NCBI GenBank assembly: GCA_034440575.1
Contig: JAOTOL010001510.1
Coordinates: 434,001-498,000 of the forward strand
DNA length: 64,000 bases
Direction: 5' to 3'
From: Imbricaverruca yamaguchii
Lineage: Eukaryota; Arthropoda; Thecostraca; Neoverrucidae
Every line of letters starts with the position of its first letter. Position 1 is the first letter of the stretch. Of this stretch, positions 32,801-45,375 are shown in pieces. The translations under genes and the position numbers were made by a program. The notes beneath the pieces were generated by a model that saw only the letters and a list, made by a program, of their open reading frames with translations, was not told the origin of the DNA and searched no databases.

Positions 32801-35800
32801 CTGGCGGAGGCGGCGCGCACACGGCTCGTCACCAACACCCACACACCCACACCCACACGCAGCCTTCATCGCATCACATCGCGAACGCAGTCACTGCGGG
32901 TGTGATTCTTGTACCAACAGAACTGGCACTCCTTGAATGCACTATTGGAATTTGGAAAAGGTCGATGCCTTTTCCAAATTCAAGGTGTGTATTCAAATAG
33001 ACAGATGGTGATAAATTCAAGGGCACCGCCAACAGTCCGCCGCATGGAATCTTCTGAAATCTGTTGAAGGATATAATTGTATTACTTTGCGTCACATCGA
33101 CTGCTCCTGCCGATCTCGGTGGACGTCACGGTTCGTCACGGCCGGCACACCTCCCATTACAAAACGAGTCGCAATGAATACAACGGAGTTACATGAATGA
33201 ACTCAAACAAAACATGCACTCTTGTTTCAGTCAGGTGGCGGTGGTGATGGTATGCGTTCGAAGGGCACGGCAACAACTGAATTGTGTCCATCGAATGGCT
33301 TAGGATGATTATAAACAACGATGACGTTTGGTTGACGCCAATGAGGGGCGACACATTATTCGAAAGCTAACGTCTTGAAATCTATATTTTCGGGACACCA
33401 CCACAATTATCAAAATAGCTTCCACACAATAAAGAGAGGGCGCATCCTTGCAATGACGGCGGCGTACCGGTCCCGTCAACATACAGCTCAAAAGAGCGTC
33501 GCAAACGGCAAAAACAAGCAGCGGCATGGGCGAGCGGACGGTCACCTCCCGCCATTACATAGACATACACAACCCGAACATGCCATATACTTGGCGAAGA
33601 AATACCAACTTTGTCGGGTCTTAATAATGCAACACGGGAGTCCCAGACCCGCAGCGCTGCGTACGGAAACCACAGTCGCTACACACTTGGAGTGCCATGC
33701 CCGTAGGCACTCTGAACACATAAGGGATGACATCGGACATAAATATCGTGGAGTAACGAGTAAGCGAGTTGCACCGACAGTGTTTAATGACACGTTTTGC
33801 AGCAGCGTCAGCAGCTTCGTGTCCTGCCAGTCGGACGTGACCGGAGATGCAGCAAAATACCGAGCCTTACCCCGGGCATAATCAGATAACTCGCATAATG
33901 CTGTTAAATACTGCATGACTATATATTTGGTTAGTGATTTGGGTTGAGCAGAGCATCGACCAGTTATATGGCCGCCCACGTTTGTTTTAATACTCCACTA
34001 CCAGAGAGCAACTATTGCCTCGGTGCGTGCGTGCATGCTCACTGCGCAGTGTCTGTTAGTCCTGTTCTTATTGCTTAGCAGCAATCTTGAGCCTCAGCTT
34101 TGACTTTCTTTGAACAGGACAACGGTGTGTAACTGCTGTCTGAACAACCAGTCATGGAGAGGTCTCTTTCTGACCGATGAACTACACAAGCATGACAGAA
34201 GAAATGAAAAGATGGTGAAAATCTTGCACCTCGAAATTATATAATCCGACAAAAACAATGCAGAATATGAACAGTGTTCATGTTTTCTTTGGAAAAGCGA
34301 GCGCGTAGTCAGTCTTGGACTAGAACTGGACATTTGTCATAGCTCGCCGTTTCTGTGACAAGAATCGACTTCTGCGTTTCTTGTGAAATTGACAAAATAC
34401 AAAACGAGGCAATTCAACACATTGGAGTACGAAGGAACTAAACAACACCAACAACAACAAAGCATACGAAACACCGGAATGTGAAGAAGCATTCGCCAAC
34501 ACTACAATGCTTGGCACTAAGCTCCATACATGTTGAATCCCTATCCATACCAGCGGTGCTGTTGCGAACCCAGTCACGTGCAATGCCCAAGTACAAATAC
34601 GACGGCTCGGCGCAACTCGGCAAACCGCTGCGAGGCCGGCCCAGCTGAGCCGCGTCGGCCAGCGTCACACGCGGTCCATGACGTCACGGTGACGCAACAG
34701 GCGTGCCGACCCGGTCAACAGCGGCCGAGATCGGTGGCAAGGGTACGCGACACCACGACCCCGGTGGCCGAGACTGGCCGACTACCAGGTGATCGGTGGC
34801 CAACAGCCGACCGGCCCAACCAGCTCAGCGGGTGTTTGGCATTCGGGGCTCCTAGACTGCACATATCATCGGGAGTGTCCATAAGAGTATCGGGGAGTCC
34901 ATAATAGACACACACTGTACGTGGAGGGCATGCATCGTGAAATAAATAAATAAATAAACAAATAAATGAATAAATATAAAAACAAAACAAAAAACAAACA
35001 GCGTCTGCCGACTGTAAGCCGGCATCAACTAGCGCATGTATCCGAGCTGGGGAAGGAAGGAGTCAACTGGACGGATCGCTCTAAAGGGCAAGCAGCATGG
35101 CATCACAGAACTGATTCTGTCGGAGCATATGGCGTTTAGCAACAACAAACACATCGATACAACCGGGATGGTGGAAGAGGAGTGGCAAGCCCGGCGAATC
35201 GCATCCAATTTAGTGGTTTAATGAGCCTAAAAGCATCGTTTAACTAGCAAGGTAAAACTAATGCTATTCCTTCCTTGGCAATACCCGGATACGCTCATTT
35301 TTAGTCTAGTCCCAAACTAAACTGCTTGAAAAAGTGAACATAAACGAACTAACACACAACCATTTTCTGAAACACACGTAACCATTGTTTTAGTTTTATA
35401 GCACAACCTGATTCAAGTCAAGCTAAGCCCAGTTGTATCGAGCCATTGTATTAAACAAACATTGAGCCAAGTTGTAGTTCCATACTATTCATCGAGGACA
35501 TCATTCCTATAATCAACATAAATATCAACGTGTTATCCAGTTGTAAGGAACAAAACATCACGGACCATGCAGAAGTGAATCGTGAACACCTGCCTCAAGT
35601 ATGATGTATCCACATTTGCGAGTACACATTCCAAATAGACGACAAATATCTCGAACATTACCAAGGGCACTGGGCGTTTTTCTTTGGACTTTGTTTAATA
35701 GAAGTTTCCAACAAGTCGCCGTTTTCTCCCCATTCACATGAATCTACCACAAAACTGTCCAGAAGAAATTTCACACCGCTTGACGCGATTTCTCCTAATT

Positions 35801-36598
35801 TGGAGAAACTTCCTCAATGGAGCACATATCGCCCAAGGAAGTCTTAAATCAGGTAAATAGTGGACAAGATTTTCCCACCCTCAATATTGGCTACCCACAC
35901 AATAAACGCATGAGGAAGACAATTTTCCTCCTCACATCATTTAGACAAAAACTGAAATACCTTGGGACATAATACGTTTGACATTCCTCTGTTGTTCACT
36001 TGAATGCACGCAAGCTTCCAGCTTGCTTGCTTTCTGTAGTTTTCGCACAATTCCCTCTCCGCTGTTATGCCAGAAGCATCGCCGAACTCCCACGTGCGTA
36101 CGTGCTTTAGTGAAGGAATGGATGTTGAGAGTCAGAGCCATTGGCGTCGGTTTCTGAAAATGAATAGGGAGGAAGATACATGGAGACGATGGGCACGGCC
36201 AAATGGCTTGGGGAGTCACACTCCACAGGGTCCCATGTTAAAAGTTGAAATTATTGGAAGGGCAGTCAACAATGAAGGGACGCTTCCCTCCTCAGAAGTA
36301 TATAAAACAACACCCCTGGTCAGAGGCGAAACTTACTCATCCACTGCATTGGCCATGCCGAATGCAACGCCTGCGCAAACCTGAAGCGCATATATGCATC
36401 GCCTATATCGGCTTTGCTTGCTGGCTTTAGTTCTAAGTGTGAGGTTCCCAGAATGACATGTGTCGCCCAGCGTTATACCTGGGGTTGGCGGTGCCTGCAA
36501 TTTCAACACGAAAACCGTCCGACAGTGTTGCAAGAAGATGACGCACAACGCTGGCTGCCAGTGGCCGAAGGATTGCAAATAGTGCCAAGCGAGCAGCA
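32801..36598 (-). other. ARID2 12-kb intron, 3' portion
   Basis: No exon, RNA gene or recognisable transposon is seen. A 16-base palindromic pair, ttggaaaaggtcgatgcctt/ttccaaa, lies near 32950-32975. Confidence 0.5.
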
Positions 36599-36690
36599 GT
36601 GTGGCGCTACATGATCGAGTATGGCTTTACGTAACGGACAGCGTGGCATTACGTGGCCGACAGTGTGGCGTTACGTGGCAATGTGACGTA
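36599..36690. repeat. Relic of the 22-bp GTGGCGTTACGTGGCCGACAGT repeat
   Basis: Three to four diverged units of the repeat found at 37988-38490 lie about 1.3 kb away from it. Confidence 0.7.
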
Positions 36691-37511
36691 GTGTTAGCCC
36701 GCGCCGTCTTTCCTGTCAAATCCTCCCACCCCGTCTCGTGGGGGGCGGGGCGGTTGAAGACCCCCCCCTTTAAAATTCAAACTAAGCATCGCACGAAAAC
36801 GAAAGAGGTGTCATCGGAAAGCGCTCGACGAGTAGGGCCCAGATCCACCACAAACCAAAAAATTCACCCCCAAAAGTGACGTCACCAGGGGGCTAGATTT
36901 TCACGACTTTTCACGACTTGCATTGCTTTTTTACTCTGGGGAGTTCATTGTGGTGATATGTGAAAAAACAAAATTTACTTGGAATTAGAAAAGGACAGCG
37001 AAATCGACCAGGGCTATAATTTGTTCCCCCCCCCCCCCACCCCCGAATATTTTTTTGAAATTTCAAAAATTTGAGTTCACGTTTTCTTTAATTTTCCTTC
37101 TCTAATGGGTAGAGCAGACCGAGAAATGTTGTTGGAAGTAAACTTGCCTAATAAAAAAATGCTTACTTTAGCCAGAATCCTGTTTGAACTGCAATATGGC
37201 AAATACGCAAAATTTATGTGTAGTCAAAAACGGGGGAAAATGAAAAATTCAGCTCGTACGTTTTGTTGCACCAGTAAAGATAAGCAAACGCTGAAAGTTT
37301 CATTGAAATAGCTGTATCCGTTAAATCGTGACGACTGATTGAACTTTTTTGGAGGTGACCTCACTTGACCTTTACTAACTCGTTGACCCTAGATGACCTG
37401 ACCTAAAAATTTTGAATCAGCATGTCAAATTGATGTGGGAAAAGGTATGTCAAATTTGGGCGCGCTGACGCGCACCGTTCGTCCACTATCCGCGAAAAAC
37501 CCGAGACGGGA
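36691..37511. other. AT-rich intron block, possibly an unrecognised transposon
   Basis: C homopolymers (36760, 37027) flank AT-rich sequence. A 68-codon frame at 37105-37311 has no recognised domain. The lack of any exon and its composition suggest an old mobile element, but no termini were found. Confidence 0.35.
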
Positions 37512-37987
37512 CGGGTTAAAATAATGATGTATCGTTAGGTGTGAGATGTGGAAACGAGGATGTCGAAATTACTATTTTTTTCATAATGCTATGAAAAAAC
37601 TGTGTTATGTCCTGCAAACCCAATTTTGAAACAACTGGGTACATGCTACTTTTCCCGCCTTCGTGTTTTGATGGGTACCTAATTTGTGGACAGTGGTATC
37701 AACCACAATGCATACACCTATGCTATAAGACGGTATTATATAAAAACAAATCATAGGTAATCGCTTCACCTGAAATTGCGCTTCAAAATGTTTGTTATCA
37801 CGCTCCTGAATCCATCATGGTAGGCATAATCATGATACTTGTAAACAGGATACAGTTAGAAACCAGGAATGAAGACTTTACAAACACGCACCAAGAAGCG
37901 TGATGTCGATACTACTTTGGGAATGATGTCTATTCAGTGTTCAGTAAGTGATATATTCCACAATATTTCGCGAATAATGCATCACTG
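37512..37987 (+). mobile_element. Nonautonomous hAT-like element, copy 2
   Basis: The start cgggttaaaataatgatgta and the end 'gcgaataatgcatcactg' match copy 1 (13719-14213). Internal matches include 'tcgttaggtg', 'gtgatgtcgata' and 'gtgatatattccac'. No clear 8-bp duplication survives. The 22-bp satellite begins directly at the right terminus. Confidence 0.82.
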
Positions 37988-38490
37988 GTGTGACGGTACG
38001 CGGCCGACAGTGTGACGTTACGTGGCCGACAGTGTGACGGTACGTGGCCGACAGTGTGACGGTACGTGGCCGACAGTATGACGTTACGTGTCCGACATTG
38101 TGACGGTACGTGGCTGAGTGTCGCGTCACGTGGCCGACAGTGTGGCCGACAGCTTGACGTTACTTGGCCGAAAGTGTGACGGTACGAGGCCGACAGCGTG
38201 ACGTTACTTGGCCGACAGTGTCGCGCCACGTGACCGACCGCGTGACGGTACGTGGCCGACAGTGTGACGGTACGAGGCCGACAGCGTGACGTTACGTGGC
38301 AGACAATGTGACGGTACGCGGCCCCGACAGTGTCGCGTCACGTGGCCGACCGTGTTAGTTATTTGAGTTTAAGGGCGCTTCGACCATGGCCGACGGTGTC
38401 GAGTCACGTGGCCGACGGTATCGAGTCACGTGGCCGACGGTGTCGAGTCACGTGGCCGAGAGTGTCGAGTCACGTGGCCGACAGTGCGCT
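37988..38490. repeat. 22-bp minisatellite (GTGACGGTACGTGGCCGACAGT)n
   Basis: About 20 units vary between 'gtgacgttacgtggc' and 'gtcgcgtcacgtggc'. The array is interrupted once at about 38352-38390 by a copy of the dispersed 'agggcgcttcgac' motif. Confidence 0.93.
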
Positions 38491-38641
38491 CACCAGCGAA
38501 CGCGTGCGTCTATCGTGCGTACGCGGGAGAAAACGGCTGGCGCGAGTGAGTCGGATCGCCACGACTCTGAAGGAACCCGCTTCAAGTCCTGTCTGCTGCG
38601 CCATGATTGGACTTGTTACTCTTTTTATAGGACAGCTTTCA

Positions 38642-38804
<163 letters not shown>

Positions 38805-38808
38805 GCAG

Positions 38809-38971
38809 TACCGACAACATGAACCAGTCCAACGGCCCTGGCGGCACGCTCCGCACCGGCATCAGGGAGCCGAGACCAAGTGGCCGTGACGAGCCCGCGC
38901 CGCCCACCACTCCCAGCCCGGTGTACTCTCCTATCACTACACAATACACGTGGAAATCAGCACCCCCATAG
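38809..38971 (+). CDS. Possible plus-strand exon, unrecognised
   Basis: After 'tctctctccgcag' (38796-38808) an ATG at 38819 opens 50 codons: MNQSNGPGGTLRTGIREPR, then 'PSGRDEPAPPTTPSPVYSPI', 'TTQYTWKSAPP', stop at 38969-38971. The peptide composition looks protein-like (Pro/Ser/Thr-rich, not repeat-derived), but I recognise no family. It would be nested antisense in the ARID2 12-kb intron. It could be a terminal exon of an unknown gene or a chance frame. Confidence 0.35.
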
Positions 38972-40069
38972 GATTTCGGTATGCCCCTGAAAATAGAACT
39001 GATTAATTCAGCTGGATTCCTTGCTAATTTGCCACTTCTTGAATGTTTTCCGCTAGAGGTGCCTCTAGAACGGACGCACCTCGGAAGAAAAATAGCACAC
39101 CTTAGACGAGTCCCCCGATCACAACTTCTGAATTATCCCTGATGACATTCACACCAGCAAAAAACCAACGGTTTCCATTAATGCTGATTCAATGCTATGC
39201 TCATACCCCACACCGACTCCCCATTTCTTCAGTCATTACGGGGCTTGATGTCTGCCCGACACCCCCTGGCGCACGTATTCCAGTACGCCGATCCCTGGAG
39301 CCTGGCCCCTTTGCGCGCCGCGAGACGGGCGGCCGCCTCGCGCGAGGAGACCACACACACCAGCCGTGCCGGGTACACGCGCGCTCCGGCTGCCGTCGCC
39401 GACCGGCAAGGTCGCCGGCCGGTCGGCGGCGGCCGCGCCGGTGGCCGTGCTCTTCCGCGTCAGCCGGCTGCAGGCGGGTTGTCGCCCGGCGCGGCACCGC
39501 CACCAGTTCGGCTATTGATCGGTGGCGGCGGCAGCGGCGGCGGACGGACGAGGTGCGGCCGCAGTACGGTCCACTGCAGGGAGCAGACGCGATCCAAGGC
39601 GGGCCTGTCGCGGCGGCGGTCAGGTGTCCGTTCAATACGCACCAGCAGCCCTACCACGTCTGGCCACGATACTGATTACAACTAACGACTCGGCCCAGCA
39701 CCCCCCCCCCCCGTCTTGACAGGCGGCATCCGCCGGTGCCACAGGAGAGCACCGGTCAGCTCGCCGCGCGCCGACCGACTGGCCAGCGCGCGCGCGAACG
39801 CCACACCGGCTCCGACCGGCCCTGATGCCCATCTGACGTCGGTCGTCGCGCCACCATTCGCGCGCCAACACGCCTCGGGGTCCACGTGCACGCACTGACC
39901 GTTGGCTGCGCGCCGCCTCAGCAGCCTCGGGTTGCACCACGTGGGCGCCGAGACCGCACACAGCCTGGAGAGGCGGGCACACTCCGTGATCCATAACACG
40001 GCCGACGCGGCGTGCCGGGTATGGCGAGATCGTGACTGGGCCTACTTGCGGCAACGGACCGCTGATGCG
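38972..40069. other. GC-rich intron stretch with long unassigned frames
   Basis: From 39240 to 40060 GC content is high and frames are open on both strands (up to 177 codons), as expected by chance at that composition. A plus-strand stretch 'HPLAHVFQYADPWSLAPLR' at about 39260 is faintly F-box-like. No supporting splice structure or second motif was found. Confidence 0.3.
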
Positions 40070-40365
40070 ATCACCTCCGGTGAGCTGGCCGTCCGACTCA
40101 GCGTTACAGGCGACTGATACAGTCGTCCAGGGGAGCTGACCGTGCTACAGTGCTACAGGCGACTGATGCAGTCGCCTCTGGGGAGCTGGCCGTGCTACTG
40201 AGTGCTGCAGACGACTGATGCAGTCGTCTCCGGGGAGCTGGCCGTGCTACTGAGCGCTACAGGGAACTGATGCATTCGTCCAGGGGAGCTGGCCGTGCTA
40301 CTGAGTGCTACAGGCATATGATGCAGTCGTCTCCGGGGAGCTGGCCGTGCGACTGGGCGCCACTT
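40070..40365. repeat. Minisatellite of about 52 bp
   Basis: About six units contain 'gagctggccgtgctactgag' plus 'cgactgatgcagtcg'; markers lie near 40082, 40135, 40185, 40237, 40289 and 40339. Confidence 0.9.
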
Positions 40366-43300
40366 GCTGCTCACTGCATTCCGTGAACAGCAGCAGCCTG
40401 GGGCATGCTGCAAGTCATCCGATGCAAGCTGACCGGCTGGACGGCCGGCCGCCGGGGCCACACCTCGTGCATCGGATCGGTCCCAACGCCCCACACCGGC
40501 TGGCCGGCCGCTCGTCGTCCGGACCTGTGGGCAGCTCGTTCGCGCCAGTTTCCGGCGACCGCGAGGCAGGAGAACGGTGCGCCCTTCGCCCGACAGTCAT
40601 TCGCAGACCGAGGCGTGACGGTAAAAGTACGGCAGACACTATCATGGATTATCGGTCGGACACAGCGACCCGGTTGATGGTGCGAGAATTCCTGCCGAAT
40701 CGCGGCAGAGAGACGCCGGCCGCTTGCCCTGCATAAACAGTCATCCCGTTATTGACTTTACATTCTGTTCTGGCAATTACCGCGGCTGCGCAGCACCCCC
40801 GTGCGACCAAGTTCGGGCACATTTATGTTGGCCCCCGCCCGAGGGCGGTTAGCGCGTACCCGCCGTGAGACACAGCCGCTCGGGTCGGTGCCAGACTACT
40901 ACGGGCGGCACGACGGCGCGCCCGAGTCCGCCCACAGCAACCTGCCGAACGGCCGCCGTCGCCGGGCGCGCCGCCAACGCCGATCGCTAAAATTAGACGC
41001 CACCAACATGGGCCGCCGGCCGAATCAATACGCTCCGGCGCGGCTGTGACTGAGGCTCGGGCTCAGGCGGCTCGGTACCGCTGGCGCGGCCACGCACGCT
41101 ATCGATTCCAAATGGGCGAAACCAGTTGCTGCGGCCGGCTGGACGGGGACACCGGGCCGCGCCGCGCAAACAAAAACAACGCGACCGCGGTTGGCGCCCA
41201 CAGACTGTTCACTCGGGAGCCCGGCGAAGTGAAACCGTTCCGAGACACTTGGGTTGTGCGGCATCGGCGGAGGCCAAGTTGGGAACCACTGACAGCATTG
41301 AGCTCACAGGCGCAGCGTCTACGTCACCCGCGCTTGATAGGCTGAACCTTCAAAGACATTTCTGGACTTCCAACGGCTGAAATTATTTACTTCAAAAGTG
41401 TACTTTGTGTTGTTCCTTAAATATAGTGATTTAATGTGCTGCACAGGGGAACTCATTTATGAAATTATTAGTATGGGGTCATGGAGGAAATGAATGGCGA
41501 TGGATTCCTTTGTGTTATGGCGAGTGCCGAGGTCAGATCGCGCCCTATCTATTAGGCATCCATTAAAAGTTTAAAATCATTAGGAATTCAAGCCAATATA
41601 TTGCCCAGCCCTCAAAGGTATACAAATCGACTCCCATGTTGCACCAGTTGATCCACAATTCAGACCGAAGACGACGGCGGTGGTAAAATCGTGACATTTC
41701 CGTGCATTAACTAGTTTGCAAACAACGGAGCTGGTAGGAATTGGGGCACACCATTGAAATAAATTAACGCAGAGCTGACCTACTTGCCGTGTAATTCCGC
41801 CAGCACAAAAATGTGCCACGCCAGATTGACATCATTGGCAGAACCGCAACACAGCTCTCGGGGGTGGAGAGGGGAAGGCAAAACGAACTGGGCCCCAAAC
41901 ATTTCTCCATCTTTCGCCACTCGCCTGGCGCCAGCCTTCCCACCCGGGTGATGGTGTCCATCTCTGGTCACTTCACCTTGTACTGAGATCGAACTACCCG
42001 ACAATCTGGTTTCAGCAGTTTCGGCAAACCAGCGCCGCCCAAAAGTAAGGAAAAAATCGAAAATTACGGCACTGACAAATTAAATCGACAGCATGTATTC
42101 AGTCGTAAACTGAACACCATAATGTAGATGAGGTTTGCACGAATCCATCGAAATCTCATTTACACTCGTAACGTTCAGGGGAACAACCAGCACTTCGCAA
42201 CGAGGGTCTGATTATGTTTGGGCCTGCACGCCCATTGGGCCCAAACAATAGCTAAATGCATGTGTGCAGATTGGAATCTTGGTGTTCGGCATTACAGGAT
42301 CTGATATATCCCCCAGGACACACCCCTAACCGGAGGAGTGCTTGCAGTTACGACCAAGCAGCATGTAAGTGGGCCATATGGTGGGCGATGAGTGAATAGG
42401 GCGAAGCGCCGACGTCGGAGCTGCCTGGCATATGCGAGGCGCACCGGAGTTTGAGTGGATTAATGCAGGGTACCGAGCTTCAGCGGCGGGTCCAAGGAAG
42501 TTGGGGCATACGGCGTTCTCCGTAATGCCACTTGATACATCACTACGTGCTCCTCAATTTTGGTTTTGACTGTACGTCTGAAACTCGGGGGAAAAATGCA
42601 AATCCAACGTTTGTTACGCGAGTTGTTTATTTGTGCATGAAGCAGTGTTCGCCTCTACCAAGCGTCGATTGCTTGTCTTTCCGATCCGACACCGCCGTGC
42701 TTCCAACATCTGCATTCGTTCGCAGGAAGCCAGGGTAGCCGCGTTCCGCACACGCCGAACAATGCACATTGTGTAGCTGACACATGTCGCCGTCAGCCAA
42801 AACAGCAGTCGGCGCAGCTGTTGGTGCCAGCTCCCGACTCGCGCGTGTGGTGAGGTCGTCACGTCCACCGACGCACTCGCAAGTGGGGCACGTCAAGGTC
42901 TCAAACCACATATCCGGGGAAGAGATCAGGGATAGGGGACTGAGGAACCACGGGGTGGGGGCTACCCTGCAGTGGTGCATTTTTCGCCCGCAATCAGACC
43001 TCGGTCGCTCGCATTACATCGAAAGAAATTATATTTCCGCCAAGGTATCAACAGGAAAAGTGACACATCTTCGTCGGAAACACATACAGGGGACTGTTTT
43101 GACATTTGGGATCTTTTAGTCTATATAGCACAGCCAAACAGAAATTCACCTGCCGCAGCATTTGCTGAACCAGACTAACTTGGAGAAGCCAATGGCATAC
43201 GCTCACGGTTGGATCTGTGTTTTGCAATTCTGGAAACGCATCCTGGATGACTGGGTGACTGAGAGGAAAACTTTTGGGTGGCCGAAAGTGGACAGGATAT

Positions 43301-44089
43301 TTGTCCTTAAAGCTGTCAGATCAGAATTTCAGTTTGCACTTTCCAGTGAACCTTGAGCAATTCATCAGAGAGCAGTTCACTGTCAAACATCACAGTTTAG
43401 TTTCAAACTGAGAATAAAATATAATTTTCTGGAGACAATGTTCTGAATGCCAAAATCCACAGCATATTTTCCACCCTGCCAAGCTAGCATGTAATTTCTA
43501 ATTTATATTACATCAAACGCGGAACACGGCATATTTGGGGTCATCATGTTATGGTAAGCTACTGAAATACGGAAATTCGGTGAAAAGGACAGGGTCTTAT
43601 GGTGCATATGTCCATCACATGCCACAACTCGCGGATTTATACCCGAGGTTATGAAATGACATCCTACTGATAGTGCAGACTGAGCAGAAGTGCCAGAGCA
43701 ATTCGGATACTCAGAAGAAAAACTGGGGGGGGGGGGAGTATATGAAAGATGAACCCAGCACTGCCGAGTGTTTTATGTTGCACTTTGCCAGTTACACATA
43801 TAAAGAGAACTGTTTTGACATTCTGGAATAGCTGGTTTACTACAGATATGCAGGCACCTTTCCGTTCTCAGGCACCCAGCCACGAGCATTCCTTTAGTAG
43901 AGTGATTACTGGGTGGAAATACTTGCAAAAGGGGACCTACACCGAGCAAGATGGACACCTTTGTCAAGAATAATTGGAAAGTGTAGGACTAGTGGGGCAC
44001 AACTGGGCATTAAGAAAATACACTGGCCCAGACTGTCAACGGCACCGGTGGCTGGCAGACACGAGACACAATCCACTCGAAGGCCGATC
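40366..44089. other. ARID2 12-kb intron, 5' portion
   Basis: The GC-rich part (to about 41340) and the AT-richer part show no recognised gene. A G homopolymer lies at 43726-43737. Confidence 0.5.
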
Positions 44090-44205
44090 TGTCCAGGGGA
44101 GAAGGCACCAACACCCTGGCTAGAGGCCGACCCTTCTTCCTGTCTGTTCAGGGGAGAGGGCACCAACCCGCTGACCAAAGTCCGACCCTTCTGCGACTGC
44201 ACAAT
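44090..44205. repeat. CAGGGGAGA-GGCACCAACCC repeat, about 55 bp
   Basis: There are two clear units and a partial one: 'ccaggggagaaggcaccaac' and 'tcaggggagagggcaccaac', each followed by 'tccgacccttc' or a near copy. Confidence 0.7.
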
Positions 44206-45028
44206 TTAGAGGGGCAGCAGGGCCCACGTTTCGCCCCGCGGGATCCACCAGTACCGCATGCATGTTGTTTTGCCACGCAGAGCTCACGTACCCACCGACC
44301 CACAGCTCACAACCAATGCCGCGGCGCGCCCGCCGACAACGGACTGGGCTGCGAGGCTGCGTGGCACAGGCCGACCGTCCTGCACTCACGCGATAAGCGC
44401 ATTGCAATCAGACACAACATGGCGACAAACACGCCAGTCGGCAGCGCTGCGTCTGTTGCCGAGCAGCACCTCCACTGGCCAGGGTCATTACGGCCGGGCG
44501 CCGGCACACAGCCAGACAGAGCCGCCGGCCTGCTGGAGACCGGCGTGACTGGTGCCGCCGGCCAGAGCCGCCGCAGTGCCAGACCGCCGGGCCGAGATGT
44601 CGGCCCGGATAAGCGGCGGCCGGCCGGCCGGCACGGCTCATCACATCACCGGCCCAGCCCCCGCCACAACAATGGCTGCCCATCGCCGCGCCGCGCCGCG
44701 CCGAGCCGCCGCCCGGCCGCAGGAATACGAATGAGGCGGCCACCGCCCGTGAGCAGCAGCAGTCGCCCCCTCCCCGCCCCCACCTCCGGCCGGCCGGCAC
44801 TATGACTGGCGGGCGCGTGCACGGAGGGCCGCCGCCGGCCGGAGACGGCACGCGTGTCGGCGGCCGGCCGTGACGTCGACACGCCACCGACCCGCTGTCT
44901 GCCACCCGACCCCGCCGCCGCCGCCGCCGCCGCCGCCGCGCCGGTGTGTCGGCGCGTGGTGCTGCTCCGCTGCCGACTCACGTGCCACGGCCACACCCGG
45001 CTGGCCGGCCGACTGGCGCGCCACTCAC
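44206..45028 (-). other. GC-rich intron start with (CCG)n
   Basis: This is immediately downstream of the ARID exon donor at 45028. It contains a CCG run at about 44912-44940 and GGCCGGCC-rich sequence. Long frames are composition artefacts. Confidence 0.5.
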
Positions 45029-45126
45029 CTCAGGTAGATCTGCTTCAGCGCCAGGCCGCAGTTGACGCAGGCAGTCGGCATGCCGAACAGCGGCGCCAGC
45101 GTGTCCCACTCGTTGTAGTCGTTCAC
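45029..45126 (-). CDS. ARID2: ARID2 exon, central ARID helices
   Basis: The acceptor 'gtgtccgtcgccag' precedes GTG at 45126 (phase 0). The donor CTGAG|GTGAGT leaves AG (end 45029). It encodes VNDYNEWDTLAPLFGMPTAC, then VNCGLALKQIYL and the first two bases of Arg. The human counterpart is '[20 protein letters not shown]', 'SNAAFALKQYYLR'. This is the DNA-contacting part of the ARID fold. It is the most 5' exon recognised. The preceding exon must end in phase 0 and should encode the 'LY..V...GGF' segment. Confidence 0.95.
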
Positions 45127-45184
45127 CTGGCGACGGACACGGTGCGGTAAGCCGCACTGTGGGCTCGACGCGCCACCACGCCGA

Positions 45185-45375
45185 CCCCGCGGAGTCTGAC
45201 GTCGCTGCATGGCGGACGGCCGACACAGCACAACGGCACAGCATAACAGCACAACACACAACGGCACAGCGTAACAGCACAACGGCACAGTATAACAGCA
45301 CACCACAACACAATAAACAACGGCCCAGCACATCATAGCACAACACAACGGCACAGCACAACACAACACAACACG
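45185..45375. repeat. CACAACGGCACAGCATAACAG repeats
   Basis: Seven or more degenerate units of about 20 bases lie about 60-100 bases outside the acceptor of the exon at 45126. Confidence 0.85.

Noticed and set aside
39197..39685. F-box protein on the plus strand
   Set aside because: One faint F-box-like stretch in a GC-rich block where frames are open on both strands; no second motif or splice structure.
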